Made by a program: the position numbers and the translations under genes. From Agrostemma githago (Eukaryota; Streptophyta; Magnoliopsida; Caryophyllales; Caryophyllaceae): a DNA stretch of 64,000 bases. The notes beneath the pieces were generated by a model. The model was not told the DNA's origin, did not search any database, and saw only the letters and a list, made by a program, of their open reading frames with translations. Of the stretch, positions 1 to 9,762 are shown in pieces (position 1 is the stretch's first letter; every line of letters starts with the position of its first letter). The stretch is from NCBI GenBank assembly GCA_958450325.1, contig OY288243.1, positions 33,904,678 to 33,968,677 on the forward strand. Direction: 5' to 3'.

Positions 1-115
1 TGTCCACCGGTTCTCTCCTTGGTTGGAAGCGGGAATTCTTGGGTTGGAAGTTCTCCAACGCCTTCTTTAGTTGTTCCAGGAAGGTAGGATCTTCAAAGTT
101 CAACACTCCTGCCAT
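1..115 (-). CDS. gag-only C element, N-terminal 38 codons of Gag (cut by window edge)
   Basis: The minus strand reads the Gag start, opening MAGVLNFEDPTFLEQ, with the ATG at 113-115. It is the same reading as the start of the complete copy at 24606-26858, of which this is the duplicated counterpart. The rest lies beyond the left end of the window. It sits directly downstream (in sense) of the primer site at 141-152 and the 5' LTR at 157-1041. Gag forms the cytoplasmic virus-like particle of the retrotransposon. Confidence 0.85.
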   Translation of the reverse strand, partial: MAGVLNFEDPTFLEQLKKALENFQPKNSRFQPRREPVD

Positions 116-140
116 GCTTACGTCTAGATGGATGACCAAA

Positions 141-152
141 GCTCTGATACCA
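141..152 (-). other. Primer binding site, initiator Met tRNA
   Basis: The minus strand reads TGGTATCAGAGC, complementary to the 3' end of plant initiator methionine tRNA, four bases (TTAG) after the LTR end. It primes minus-strand DNA synthesis. Confidence 0.88.
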
Positions 153-156
153 CTAA

Positions 157-1041
157 TGATGTGAGTTGATATGAACTTTGAAACAAGAATGTAAAGATGG
201 ATTAGTATTCTGAAATGGAACGTGAATGAGTAGCCAAAACAGAAAGAAAGGATAGTTTTAAGCGTGAATGAACCGTAACCAAGGATAGTATGCTAGGTGA
301 AGTAGACCTATACTTCAACAAAGCGGGTGCTAAATCAAACAACGCGATTGAAGTAGCGAGTTTAGAGCTTGTAACGCGACTCACTCTAGACTTTGTCTTG
401 TAAACTACAAAGACGAAACAAAGAAAGCACACAGCTTAACTTTACTCAGGTTTTTAATTTGCAAATTGGATGATCTTTATTCCTTCAAATGGCCGGCTAT
501 TTATAGCCTACAAGACCCTTAAAACCGGCTGGTCAAGGGTGACAATAACAAAGCTAAGTCTAATGTGAACTAGGAGCTAAATACAAGGTTGGAGCTAATA
601 ACAAAGAGATGTGAACTTGGAGCTAATAACTATGCTAAGTGAAGAGTAATCAGCCTTGGTCTTCTTGTGTGAACATGGATATGAAAACAAAGCTTGAGTA
701 GGAGTAATGAGGTGCGGCAATGGTGTGAACATGGAGCCAAAAACAAGGCTTAACAAGAGAGCCTTTGACCGTGTACACCATGAGAACATGACCAGCTTTA
801 AACCCTTCTTAACTTCAGTCCATTACTCATGCTTGAAAGATTGTGACCCTAAGTTATTGTCTTCATTTAACCTTGATTAGTTGCTCCTTTATCCAGCTCA
901 ATTTCGAGCTAGCTCCATTATTGACGATGACTTCTTATTATAGCTAAAGTGGTTGGCCTAAGCTTAAGTAGGAGCTAGTATTCTTTAGTTGAGCTCTTTA
1001 GAACTTCCTTACTTGGATTGGTAGCTCCTTGATTCGGATCA
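157..1041 (-). repeat. 5' LTR of minus-strand gag-only C element (885 bp)
   Basis: In sense the LTR begins TGATCCGAATCA (at 1041) and ends ACTCACATCA (at 157), with the TG...CA ends expected of LTRs. The TATA region (GGCTATTTATAGCC on the plus strand, near 496) is a near-palindrome shared with other C-family LTRs. On the right it abuts AATTC (1042-1046), the target-site duplication seen in full around the partner copy at 23788-27784. Small ORFs inside it are chance readings. Confidence 0.9.
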
Positions 1042-2528
1042 AATTCTTGCAATCCTTTCATTTCTCTTCAAAGTACAAAGATGGAAAGAGTAACGTAGTA
1101 GCTGATGCACTATCCCGCCGCTACACTTTACTATCTACTTTGGATGTGAGGTTGCTCGGATTTGAGACTCTAAAAGACTACTACAACAATGATGCTGACT
1201 TTGGTGAAACCTTCACCAAATGTAAGGAGGGAGCCTTTGATGAATTTGTTTTGCAGGAAGGATTTCTTTTCAAAGGAAACCGCCTGTGTGTGCCCAAGCA
1301 TCCCATTAGAGAGCTGCTGGTTAGAGAAGCTCATGGAGGAGGATTAGCGGGTCATTTTGGCATTACAAGAACTTTGGAGGTCTTAAAGGAACACTTCTTT
1401 TGGCCAAAGATGCAAGGAAGTGTCCAGCATGTAGTGAGCAAGTGTGTGACTTGCCAATTTGCCAAAAGTTCTTTCAAACCCGGAGTTTACACGCCCTTGC
1501 CCACTCCTAACAGACCATGGGAAGATGTATCCATGGATTTCATTGTAGCCCTACCAAGAACCGCTAGAGGAAAAGATGCTATCATGGTGGTGGTAGATAG
1601 GTTTTCAAAGATGGCTCACTTCATTGCTTGCCACAAGACGGATGATGCTAGCAATGTTGCAGACTTATACTTCAAGGAGGTGGTGCGTCTCCATGGAATA
1701 CCCAAGTCCATTGTCTCTGATCGTGATTCAAAGTTCCTTAGTTACTTTTGGAACACATTATGGAGGAAGGTGGGAACCAAGCTCTTATTTAGCACTTCTC
1801 ATCATCCACAAACAGATGGACAAACCGAGGTTACCAATCGCACCTTGGGGACGCTATTAAGAGGTCTTGTGAGTAAGACTCAAAAGGATTGGGATATCAA
1901 ACTTGCCCATGCTGAATTTGCCTACAATCGCTCTCCTACTTATGCTACCTCTCATTCCCCTTTTGAGGCTGTATATGGGATCAATCCTTACATGCCTTTG
2001 GACCTGATTCCTCTACCAAAAGATGAGTTAGTTCACAAGGATGCGGAGTCCAAACTAAAGGCTATGATCAAACTCCACGAGCAAATCCAAGAAAGAATCA
2101 AGGAGGTTAATGAAGCATACAAAAGGAAGTCCAACAAGAACAGGAAGCCAAGACTTTTTCAAGAGGGTGACTTAGTTTGGGTTCACTTGAGAAAGGAGAG
2201 GTTTCCAAGCAAAAGAAAGAATAAGTTGATGCCACGAGCTGAAGGACCTTATAAGATCATATCAAAGGTAAATGACAATGCTTACAAAGTGGAATTACCG
2301 GATGATTATGGAGTCCATGCCACGTTCAATGTAGGGGACCTTTCTCCCTATCTTGATGATGATGGCATTTCAGAATTGAGGGCAATTCCTTTTCAAGGGG
2401 GAGGAGATGATCCGAATGAAGAGGCTAAGGAGTTCAATGAAGTAACACTAGCTCCTATTAGCTCGAGTCAAGCCATATTAGCACCTCCTACCAGCCTAGT
2501 AGTATGCCTTCTCCAAGTATTAAGTTAG
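1042..2528 (+). pseudogene. C-family pol, 3' part: RNase H end plus integrase
   Basis: This is the downstream part of a Ty3/gypsy polyprotein. It begins with the end of RNase H (NVVADALSRR, last catalytic Asp), then the integrase zinc domain (two His and CVTC), then the DDE core: Asp in SMDFIV, Asp in VSDRDSKF and Glu in DGQTEVTNR. The C-terminal stretch passes through the purine tract (RAIPFQGGGDD) and continues 121 bases into the 3' LTR before its stop, which resembles CRM chromoviruses. The reading frame enters from an inserted LTR at 1041, so the protein is separated from its RT half. No frameshift is seen in this part. The upstream half is outside the window, but its equivalent is at 22864-23787. 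Confidence 0.88.
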
Positions 2529-3176
2529 CTCACATGGGAGCTGAATAAAGGAGTAAAGAAGTCAAGGTTGATTATGGGCTGATTGATAACTTCGTATTTA
2601 GCTCCATGTTCACATGGTGTGTACACTCAAGCTTTGTTGTTGGCTCCATGTTCACACAAGGTTCCACGGCTGGTTACTCTTGGTGAAGCTTTGGTTTTAA
2701 CTCCCTAGCTTTGGTTGTAGCTCCTTGTTTACATTAGCTTTGTTATTAGCTCCCTACTTTGTAATTAGCTCCATATTCACATAGTTTTAGCCTTGTTTTT
2801 GTCACCCTAAACCAACCGGTTTAAGGGCTCTTGTAGGCTATATATAGCCGGTCATTTGAAGGAATAAAGATCATCCAATTTGCAAATTAAAACTTGAGTA
2901 AAGCTAAGCTTTCTGTTTCGTCCTTGTAGTTTACAAGACAAAGTCTAGAGTAAGTCGCGTTACAAGCTCTAAACTCGCTATTTCAATCGAGTGTTTGATC
3001 TAGCAACCGCTTTGTTGAAGTATAGGTCTACTTCACCTAGCATACTATCCTTGGTTACGGTTTATCCTTCCTCAAAACTATCCTTTCATTCTGTTTTGGT
3101 CACTTGTTTACGTTCCATTTCAGAATACTAATCCATCTTTACGTTCTTGTTTCAAAGTTCATATCAACTCACATCA
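2408..3176 (+). repeat. C-family 3' LTR (769 bp) of the interrupted autonomous element
   Basis: It starts TGATCCGAATGAAG directly after the purine tract AAGGGGGAGGAGA (2395-2407) and ends ACTCACATCA. A palindromic TATA box GGCTATATATAGCC lies at 2836-2849, with a GGAATAAAG polyadenylation-like signal about 20 bases on. Its U3 differs from the gag-only LTRs and its U5 is closely alike, so it is a subfamily. The matching 5' LTR is not in the window. Confidence 0.88.
2836..2849 (+). promoter_or_regulatory. LTR TATA box inside a palindrome
   Basis: GGCTATATATAGCC is a perfect 14-bp palindrome within the LTR, in a position fitting a core promoter upstream of R. Equivalent forms occur in the other C and D LTRs, for example at 4471-4484. 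Confidence 0.6.
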
Positions 3177-3595
3177 CCGCATGACTAGTCTTAGTCAGAA
3201 TCTAGTTCATCTTAGGGACTAGGCTAGAATAATAATAATAAATGTCTTGTCTCCTATTCCATCGAGTCGAGGGAGGTGCGAGGGGACATGTCCTCCACCT
3301 CCCCCAAACAAAATCACGGGCATCTAGCCGGTCTACTATTATCAATAAAACAGTTATCTTTTTTTACAAACATGCCTCGACAGTCGCTTAACTTTCTTTC
3401 AACAATTTACTTTAAACGCTTAAAAAACTCGACTTTATGCCAATTATCGATAACAACTGACTAAAATGCAAGGGCTACCACAAACAGCCCACTCAACTTC
3501 ACACTAAGAAGGAAATCGGGAATAACAACCTTAAACTCAAGCAGCCACTGACCCAACAACAATAAACTTGGAAGCAAACAAACCGCCACCCGACC
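3177..3595. other. Unassigned relic sequence between elements
   Basis: No ORF or element ends are recognisable. A short AATAATAATAATAA run sits at 3229-3242. The sequence leads without a visible break into the RNase H relic that follows, so it is probably old Tat-lineage or other repeat DNA. No target-site duplication of the adjacent LTRs was found in it. Confidence 0.5.
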
Positions 3596-3935
3596 AGACT
3601 TACCAACAACGCAGCCAAATACAAAGCTTGTCTAATAGGTCTTAAAACAGCCATATCTCTAGGAGTCAAAAACCTTATAGTCCACGAAGATTCATCCTTA
3701 GTAGTCAACCAAGCCACGGGTAATTGGAAGGTTTATAGCGAAAGCCTAACCCCATACAAAACTAAAGTAGAAGCAATGTCTAAGGAATTCACCGAAATTG
3801 ACTTCATACACATACCCCGCAAAGAGAGCCAATTCGCTGATGCATTATCCAAACTAGCCTCACTAATAGACATGCCCGATCACCTCTTCTCCATGCCCAT
3901 CTGTGTAGAAAGAAGCAAACAACCAACCTACATCC
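3596..3935 (+). pseudogene. Tat-type archaeal-like RNase H relic
   Basis: One open frame reads TNNAAKYKACLIGL, then VHEDSSLVVNQATGNWKVY, then FADALSKLAS. This matches the second (archaeal-like) RNase H of Tat/Ogre elements; compare NNEAEYEGLI and NDSQLIVNHM in the Tat pol at 12531-15647. The usual Glu of NNEAEY is Ala here, so the catalytic set is incomplete. The fragment has no RT or integrase around it and is cut on the right by the LTR at 3936. It belongs to a different, older Tat copy than the one downstream. Confidence 0.75.
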
Positions 3936-4810
3936 TGATCCGAATCAAGAAACTACTAATCCAAGTAAGGAAGTACTAAAGAGCTCAATGAAAGAATACT
4001 AGCTCCTACATAAACATAGTTCAGCTACATTAGTACTAATAAGGAGTCATCTTCAATTATGGAGCTAGCTCGAGTTTGAGCTGAATAAAGGAGCAAATAA
4101 TCAAGGTAAAATGAAGACATTAACATGGGTTCACATTCATTCAAGCATGGGAAGTGTACTGAAGTTATGAAGGTGTTTAAAGGCTGATTATGTTCACATG
4201 GTATACACGACTAAAAGCTCCTCTATTAGCTTTGTTTTTGGCTCCATGTTCACATAGTTGCCGCGCCTCATCACTCCTTGCTCAAGCTTTGTTTTCATCT
4301 CCATGTTCACAAGGGAACCACGGCTGAATGCTCTCCATCAAGCAATGTTATTAGCTCCATGTTTACATTACTTTGTAATTAGCTCCTAGCTTTGTTATTA
4401 GCTCTTTGTTCACATGAGTTGTAACTTTGTTTTTGTCACCCTTAACCAGCCGGTTTAAGGGCCCTTTGTAGGCTATAAATAGCCACTTATTTGAGTGAAT
4501 AAGACATCCAATTTGCATATTAAAACTTGAGTAAAGCTGAGCTTTCTATTTCGTCCTTGTAGTTTACAAGACAAAGTCTAGAGTGAGTCGCGTTACAAGC
4601 TCTAAACTCGCTATTTCAATCGAGTGTTTGATCTAGCAAACCGCTTTGTTGAAGTATAGGTCTACTTCACCTAGCATACTATCCTTGGTTACGGTTTATC
4701 CTTCCTTAAAACTATCCTTTCTTTCTGTTTTGGTTACTCATTCACGTTCCATTTCAGAATACTAATCCATCTTTACATTCTTGTTTCAAAGTTCATATCA
4801 ACTCACATCA
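3936..4810 (+). repeat. 5' LTR of plus-strand gag-only C element (875 bp)
   Basis: It starts TGATCCGAATCAAG and ends ACTCACATCA. The TATA box GGCTATAAATAGCC is at 4471-4484. The left flank is CATCC. No matching duplication can be checked because the 3' LTR is truncated. Comparison with the 3' LTR at 7049-7702 shows about five mismatches over 654 bp, so this insertion is older than the one at 23788-27784. Confidence 0.9.
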
Positions 4811-4814
4811 TTAG

Positions 4815-4826
4815 TGGTATCAGAGC
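4815..4826 (+). other. Primer binding site, initiator Met tRNA
   Basis: TGGTATCAGAGC lies four bases (TTAG) after the LTR end at 4810, as in every C copy in the window. Confidence 0.88.
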
Positions 4827-4850
4827 TTTGGTCATCAAGCAAACGTAAGA

Positions 4851-7115
4851 ATGGCAGGAGTGTTGAACTTTGAAGATCCTACCTTCCTGGAACAACTAAA
4901 GAAGGCATTGGAGAACTTCCAGCCCAAAAATTCTCGCTTCCAACCAAGGAGGGAACCGGTGGACAAGATCAAGGTAACTGAACTTCCTGAGTTTAACGGT
5001 GGTACTGATCCTGAAGCTTACTTGGAGTGGGAAAGAAGCATGGAGAAGCTCTTTGACTTCAAGGATTTAGAGGACGAAGAAAGGTGCAAATACGCCATCC
5101 TAAAGTTAAGCAAAGGGGCTTCCCTTTGGTATGAAGGGCTTAAGGTACAACGCACCAGAAGTGGAAAGGGTAAGATTACTTCTTGGGAGTCCTTAAAACG
5201 TAAACTACGTAAGAGGTATGTCCCAACTACGCACAAGTTATCCTTATACAAAAAGATTGCTAACCTTGTACAAGGAAAAATGAGTGTTAGTGAATACATA
5301 GACGAATTTGAGAACTTGGTCCTAATGGGAGAAGTAGAAGAAAATGAAGAGATAAAAATGGCTAGGTTCTTACGTGGGTTAAATCGTAGTATAGCCAATA
5401 CGGTTGACTTGTGTCCTTATTCTGATTTTGATACCTTATGTGGGTTGTGTCTAAAAATTGAGGCACAAGGGAAGGGAAGACATGAGGGTGAGTCTAGTAA
5501 GAGTCATACTTGGTCTCGGATGGATGATAGCAATAGAGTCAATCCTACTAGTTCTAATCAACCCCTTATTGTTAAGAATAACCCCGCACCCCCACCTCAA
5601 GCCACCACTAAAACAACCACTGAAACTAGTCTATCTAAGGTACGTTGTTTCAAATGTCAAGGGTTTGGTCATTACAAAAACGCATGTCCTAACAAAAGAG
5701 TTGTGACCTTAAGAGAGGTAATCACCATTAGGGATGAGATATGGGAGGAGGAACAACGTATAGGAGCTGTTTTTAATGTTAATGAGGAAGGGGAGGAAGA
5801 GGAAGAAGACTTTGAGGCTTATGAACCCCCGGCTTATGACACACTCCTAGTACTACGTACTCTACATGCTAACCCAAATCAACATGACACTGAACAAAGA
5901 GACCAACTTTTCCATACTAAGTGTCAAGTTAAAGACAAATGGTGTAGTTTAATAATTGATGGAGGTAGTTGTACCAACGTTGCCTCAACTGAAATGGTGG
6001 ACAAACTAGGTCTAGCTACTACTAATCACCCTAGCCCTTATGCATTACATTGGTTAAACAACGGGAACAAGGTAAGGGTCAATAAACAAGTGAGGGTTGG
6101 TTTAACCATGGGATCCTACGTTGATGAGGTTCTATGTGATGTTATACCTATGGACGCTTGTCACATACTATTAGGCCGTCCTTGGCAGTTTGATAGGGAC
6201 GTAGTTCACCATGGGAGGAGGAATGAGTATGAGTTGAATGATAAGGGAAAGAAAATTATACTCAAACCCATGACCCCTCAAAGTGTGTGTAACATGTTAG
6301 CTAACAAAGTCGGAAAACCCAGCCTTTCAATGTTTGCTAATAAAGAGTTGGGAGTACTTGCTGTAGAAGAGGGGGAGTTGGAAGCCGCCAAGGAGGAACC
6401 CATTAAGATTAAGAGTGGTAGTGAAGAAGAGTGGCAAAAGGAACAAGGTGCTATTATCTCTAACGGAATACCATCCTGTTTGATGCCTAGTAAAGATCCT
6501 GAGATCTTAAGGTATGAAGAGGGTAAGGTCAAAGACATGGATAACACATTATCTGGTAACAACACACATTCAACCACCTTAGATGCAGGCACAATTGGAA
6601 TTGAGAATTGGAAGGACTACTACTCCATGGAGGCTGAAGTACTTACCAAGCACAAGACTAACTCTGTTGGTACTTTTGATAAGTTTGCTTTGCAGGTAGA
6701 ACTTCCCTTTAAAGGAAACATCCTTTGCGCCCCAGGACATTCTATTTCAGAGTGCATAACGAGAGAAACCTACATAGGAGAGCCCAACAAAAACAGAAGT
6801 ACGAAACTCTTCCTAAGGGGTGACTTGGCTTTGGTTAACTTGAGGAAGGAGAGGGTTCCAAACAAAGGAAAGAACAAGCTGAAGCCACAACCAGAAGTGC
6901 CATACAAGGGTAACAACAACGCTTGCAAGATGAAGTTGCCGATTGATCATGGAATTCAATCCACATTCCCAAGGGAAGATCTTTTTCTTTACCTTGATAA
7001 AATTGACATTTCAGAATTGAGGACAATTCCTTTTCAAGGGGGAGGAGATGATCCGAATCAAGAAACTACTAATCCAAGTAAGGAAGTACTAAAGAGCTCA
7101 ATGAAAGAATACTAG
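4851..7115 (+). CDS. Gag-protease polyprotein with collapsed pol tail, gag-only C element
   Basis: This single 754-residue ORF carries a retrotransposon capsid region (about residues 40-205), a CCHC zinc knuckle CFKCQGFGHYKNAC (Cys266, Cys269, His274, Cys279), and an aspartic protease-like domain with IIDGGS (Asp370) and LLGRPWQFD. RT, RNase H and the integrase core are absent. From about residue 585 it resembles pieces of C-family pol: the stretch before the integrase zinc domain (DYYSMEAEV beside DYYNNDADF) joined to the integrase C-terminus (GDLALVNLRKERVPNKGKNK beside GDLVWVHLRKERFPSKRKNK). It ends inside the 3' LTR. The ATG at 4851 follows the primer site closely and matches all other copies. 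It likely builds particles and depends on autonomous relatives for copying and integration (inference). Confidence 0.87.
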   Translation: MAGVLNFEDPTFLEQLKKALENFQPKNSRFQPRREPVDKIKVTELPEFNGGTDPEAYLEWERSMEKLFDFKDLEDEERCKYAILKLSKGASLWYEGLKVQRTRSGKGKITSWESLKRKLRKRYVPTTHKLSLYKKIANLVQGKMSVSEYIDEFENLVLMGEVEENEEIKMARFLRGLNRSIANTVDLCPYSDFDTLCGLCLKIEAQGKGRHEGESSKSHTWSRMDDSNRVNPTSSNQPLIVKNNPAPPPQATTKTTTETSLSKVRCFKCQGFGHYKNACPNKRVVTLREVITIRDEIWEEEQRIGAVFNVNEEGEEEEEDFEAYEPPAYDTLLVLRTLHANPNQHDTEQRDQLFHTKCQVKDKWCSLIIDGGSCTNVASTEMVDKLGLATTNHPSPYALHWLNNGNKVRVNKQVRVGLTMGSYVDEVLCDVIPMDACHILLGRPWQFDRDVVHHGRRNEYELNDKGKKIILKPMTPQSVCNMLANKVGKPSLSMFANKELGVLAVEEGELEAAKEEPIKIKSGSEEEWQKEQGAIISNGIPSCLMPSKDPEILRYEEGKVKDMDNTLSGNNTHSTTLDAGTIGIENWKDYYSMEAEVLTKHKTNSVGTFDKFALQVELPFKGNILCAPGHSISECITRETYIGEPNKNRSTKLFLRGDLALVNLRKERVPNKGKNKLKPQPEVPYKGNNNACKMKLPIDHGIQSTFPREDLFLYLDKIDISELRTIPFQGGGDDPNQETTNPSKEVLKSSMKEY
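7035..7048 (+). other. Polypurine tract of gag-only C element
   Basis: CAAGGGGGAGGAGA directly precedes the LTR start TGATCCG. It primes plus-strand synthesis and is also translated as part of QGGGDD. Confidence 0.8.
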
Positions 7116-7702
7116 CTCCTACATAAACATAGTCCAGCTACATTAGTACTAATAAGGAGTCATCTTCAATTATGGAGCTAGCTCGAGTTTGAGCTGAATA
7201 AAGGAGCAAATAATCAAGGTAAAATGAAGACATTAACATGGGTTCACATTCATTCAAGCATGGGAAGTGTACTGAAGTTATGAAGGTGTTTAAAGGCTGA
7301 TTATGTTCACATGGTATACACGACTAAAAGCTCCTCTATTAGCTTTGTTTTTGGCTCCATGTTCACATAGTTGCCGCGCCTCATTACTCCTTGCTCAAGC
7401 TTTGTTTTCATCTCCATGTTCACAAGGGAACCACGGCTGAATGCTCTCCATCAAGCATTGTTATTAGCTCCATGTTTACATTACTTTGTAATTAGCTCCT
7501 AGCTTTGTTATTAGCTCCTTGTTCACATGAGTTGTAACTTTGTTTTTGTCACCCTTAACCAGCCGGTTTAAGGGCCCTTTGTAGGCTATAAATAGCCACT
7601 TATTTGAGTGAATAAGACATCCAATTTGCATATTAAAACTTGAGTAAAGCTGAGCTTTCTGTTTCGTCCTTGTAGTTTACAAGACAAAGTCTAGAGTGAG
7701 TC
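7049..7702 (+). repeat. 3' LTR of gag-only C element, truncated
   Basis: It matches the first 654 bp of the 5' LTR at 3936-4810 and then stops within the GAGTGAGTC stretch of the R/U5 region. The last ~220 bp are missing. The sequence beyond belongs to the Tat-related block. No remaining LTR part occurs further right, so a deletion or recombination joined the two, not a simple insertion. Confidence 0.85.
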
Positions 7703-8931
7703 TAGACGAAGTACCCCTCCTGACGTGGTGCTCTCATTCCCTGGGGACTTTGGGACCATCAGGACTTTGACGGACCTGGCCCCCTTGGATCAACTCCTCT
7801 TCTTGGGCTCTGAAACTGTGTTGGCTAGGGATTCTCCTGCCCAGGTGGCAGCTCACATTACTGTGCATGCCTTTGAGGTAACTTCCTTTCTTAATTCGTG
7901 AGTTTTTCTGATCTTGAGCGCGTTGTTGATTGTTTTGTGGTGTTGGCCAAACTTTGCAAATGGCTTTATTTTTGCGGGGTAGTGATCTGGGGTGTCAGCT
8001 CCAGGCTGACAAGCCCCAGCTGCTGGGTGAGGTTGGGCAAGCCAAGGAGGAGATCACAAGGCTGAAGGAGGAGTTGGGTCAAGTCAATGGGCTGCTTGCT
8101 GAGGAGAGGGGGCGTAGTGCAGCTGTGGAGAATCATGATGGACGCTCTAAGCTGGTCGGCCCTGAGCACGGAGATCCAGATGGTCAGAACCTACTCTGAG
8201 GGGAAGCACAAGAACTGGAACCTGGCTGCTCTGGAGGACGGATGAGGGAGGAGTTTCCTGAGGGCTTCAATTTGGACATCCTCTATGGGGGTGAAGACGA
8301 GGTGGTAGAGGAATCAGTTTCTTCTCCCCCTGCAGTCCAGGAAACGCCCGACCAGGTAGCTGCTGCTGCTGACACTGCCATGGTGGTGGAGCCCCTTGCC
8401 AGTCTTCCTCCAGAAGGAGATAATGCTTAGGCTGTTTAGCCTTTTTCTGATTGTCTGAATTCTCTGCCCTGTGTGGCAAACAAAATACTTTGTTAAAATT
8501 TAAACCTTGTTCTGAATTTTACCTTTGCTCAAGGGGCAAAGTGTTTGGATATTATATTTAATTGCTAATGCGTTTGCTTGAATGCTTTGCGATATTTCCA
8601 TGTTTGACTGTTTGTTTGTTTTTGATTGTGTACCTTCTGTTGTATGCATGCCTTTTGTGTGTATGGTCAACCCTTGATATAGTGGTGGCCTGGGATTTAA
8701 TTTGCCCACTCAGTCGGAGGTGCCGCGCTTTGCGTGGGTGCTAAGTGGCGCAGGAGACTGTAATGTCTTGGTTGTAGGCACTTAGTCACGAGACGCACGC
8801 CTTCTGTAGGAATTATACACTCCACCAGATCAGTTATCAATATTAGTTGAAAGAGAAGTTGGCAAAAGGTGGTACACATAGAAGTGGAAATTCCCGCCTA
8901 ATATGAGTTTAGTCGGAAATTTGGGGGCATT
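7703..8931 (+). pseudogene. 3' internal region of a Tat element with a decayed extra gene
   Basis: An exon-like stretch (about 7713-7877, reading DVVLSFPGDFGTIRTL) ends at a GT splice-like site. A second coding stretch from about 7999 gives a Lys/Glu-rich coiled coil (GQAKEEITRLKEELGQ). Later pieces (EIQMVRTYSEGKHKNW near 8170-8215 and 8242-8430) lie in other frames with stops between. The block ends in ATATGAGTTTAGTCGG and a purine tract (8917-8931) just before an LTR, exactly as at the 3' end of the Tat element at 15600-15635. It therefore looks like the 3' part of a Tat copy whose own gag-pol is gone. The coiled-coil gene resembles host-like ORFs seen near plant gypsy elements; its function is unknown. 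Confidence 0.55.
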
Positions 8932-9687
8932 TGTTCGGGATAAAATTTGCACCCTCAAAAGTTGACGTGGCATCCTTCGGGTCAATGTCAAAGTCGAAAG
9001 GTCAAAAGATCAAAGACGGAAAGTCACGAGACGATATTGGAAAGTCGAAAGTCAAAAGTCAAGAAAGTCGTAAATCGGAACGAACCAAGGTCAACAATTC
9101 AGTCAAGACCCAAGACTGAATACAACAATGGGCCAAAAGCAAAAGTAAAAAAGAAGGTGGGCCGAAGCAAGTCGTGGCAACCAAAACAGCCCAACACAAG
9201 GGATAAACTCTGATCCCAACCGAAAGAAAAAGTCAAGAAACGGCTTCCCTAAATCCTAGGGGAGATCCAGCAGAGGAGAAGGGAATTCAGGAGAAAGAAG
9301 TGGAAGGAGTTGGAGCAAGCGGTCAGAAAAAGAGAAAGAGATATAAGCACCAAGGATACACCGAGAGAAGCATTCAACTCATCTCCAACATACGAAAAAC
9401 TCAAGCAAGTATACTAGAAAAATATACAATAGTCTCCTGCAACTTAAATACTTGTATTCGTATCCGTGATCCGACTTTTCCGTTCATAGTAGAATCTTGG
9501 TGGGATTCCGACTCCCCTCGCGGTTTTTCCCACATTGGGTTTCCGCGTCACCAAAACTCGTGTCTTTTGTCTATTTTCGTTGTCTTTTGTTCGTTAGATC
9601 CGATTCGATTCCATTAACTCGCGAGCGCTAGTCCGATCACTTTAACCCGCAACCAAGATCATAATCCGGTAAATTTTTACCAAAACA
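8932..9687 (+). repeat. Tat LTR, left copy (756 bp)
   Basis: It begins TGTTCGGGATAAAA and ends TTTTTACCAAAACA. A purine tract lies on its left and a primer site on its right, so it serves both as 3' LTR of the block before it and 5' LTR of the element after it. It contains many GTCAAAG/GTCGAAAG-like short repeats (8975-9110). It differs from the right copy (15636-16391) at roughly 18 positions. Confidence 0.88.
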
Positions 9688-9690
9688 ATT

Positions 9691-9707
9691 TGGCGCCCAC
9701 CGTGAGG
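9691..9707 (+). other. Tat primer binding site
   Basis: TGGCGCCCACCGTGAGG follows the LTR end by three bases. This type of site is typical of Tat-lineage elements. I did not identify the tRNA with certainty. Confidence 0.7.
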
Positions 9708-9762
9708 CAAGGTGATCGTTTTCTATAGCCAAACCCTATAGTAAGATAACTTGCATATCGTC

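Noticed and set aside
202..789. Short minus-strand ORFs inside C LTRs (also at 23833-24420 and 26945-27532)
   Set aside because: They lie within LTRs, repeat wherever the LTR repeats, and have no domain or codon pattern of their own.
1029..1041. Start of the integrase ORF upstream of 1042
   Set aside because: These codons come from the inserted LTR and begin at a non-ATG codon. The true pol frame enters from the other side of the insertion.
8947..9213. Lys/Ser-rich ORFs in the Tat LTR (also at 15651, 35690 and 42394)
   Set aside because: They are produced by GTCAAAG/GTCGAAAG short repeats of the LTR and are not conserved between the two LTRs.
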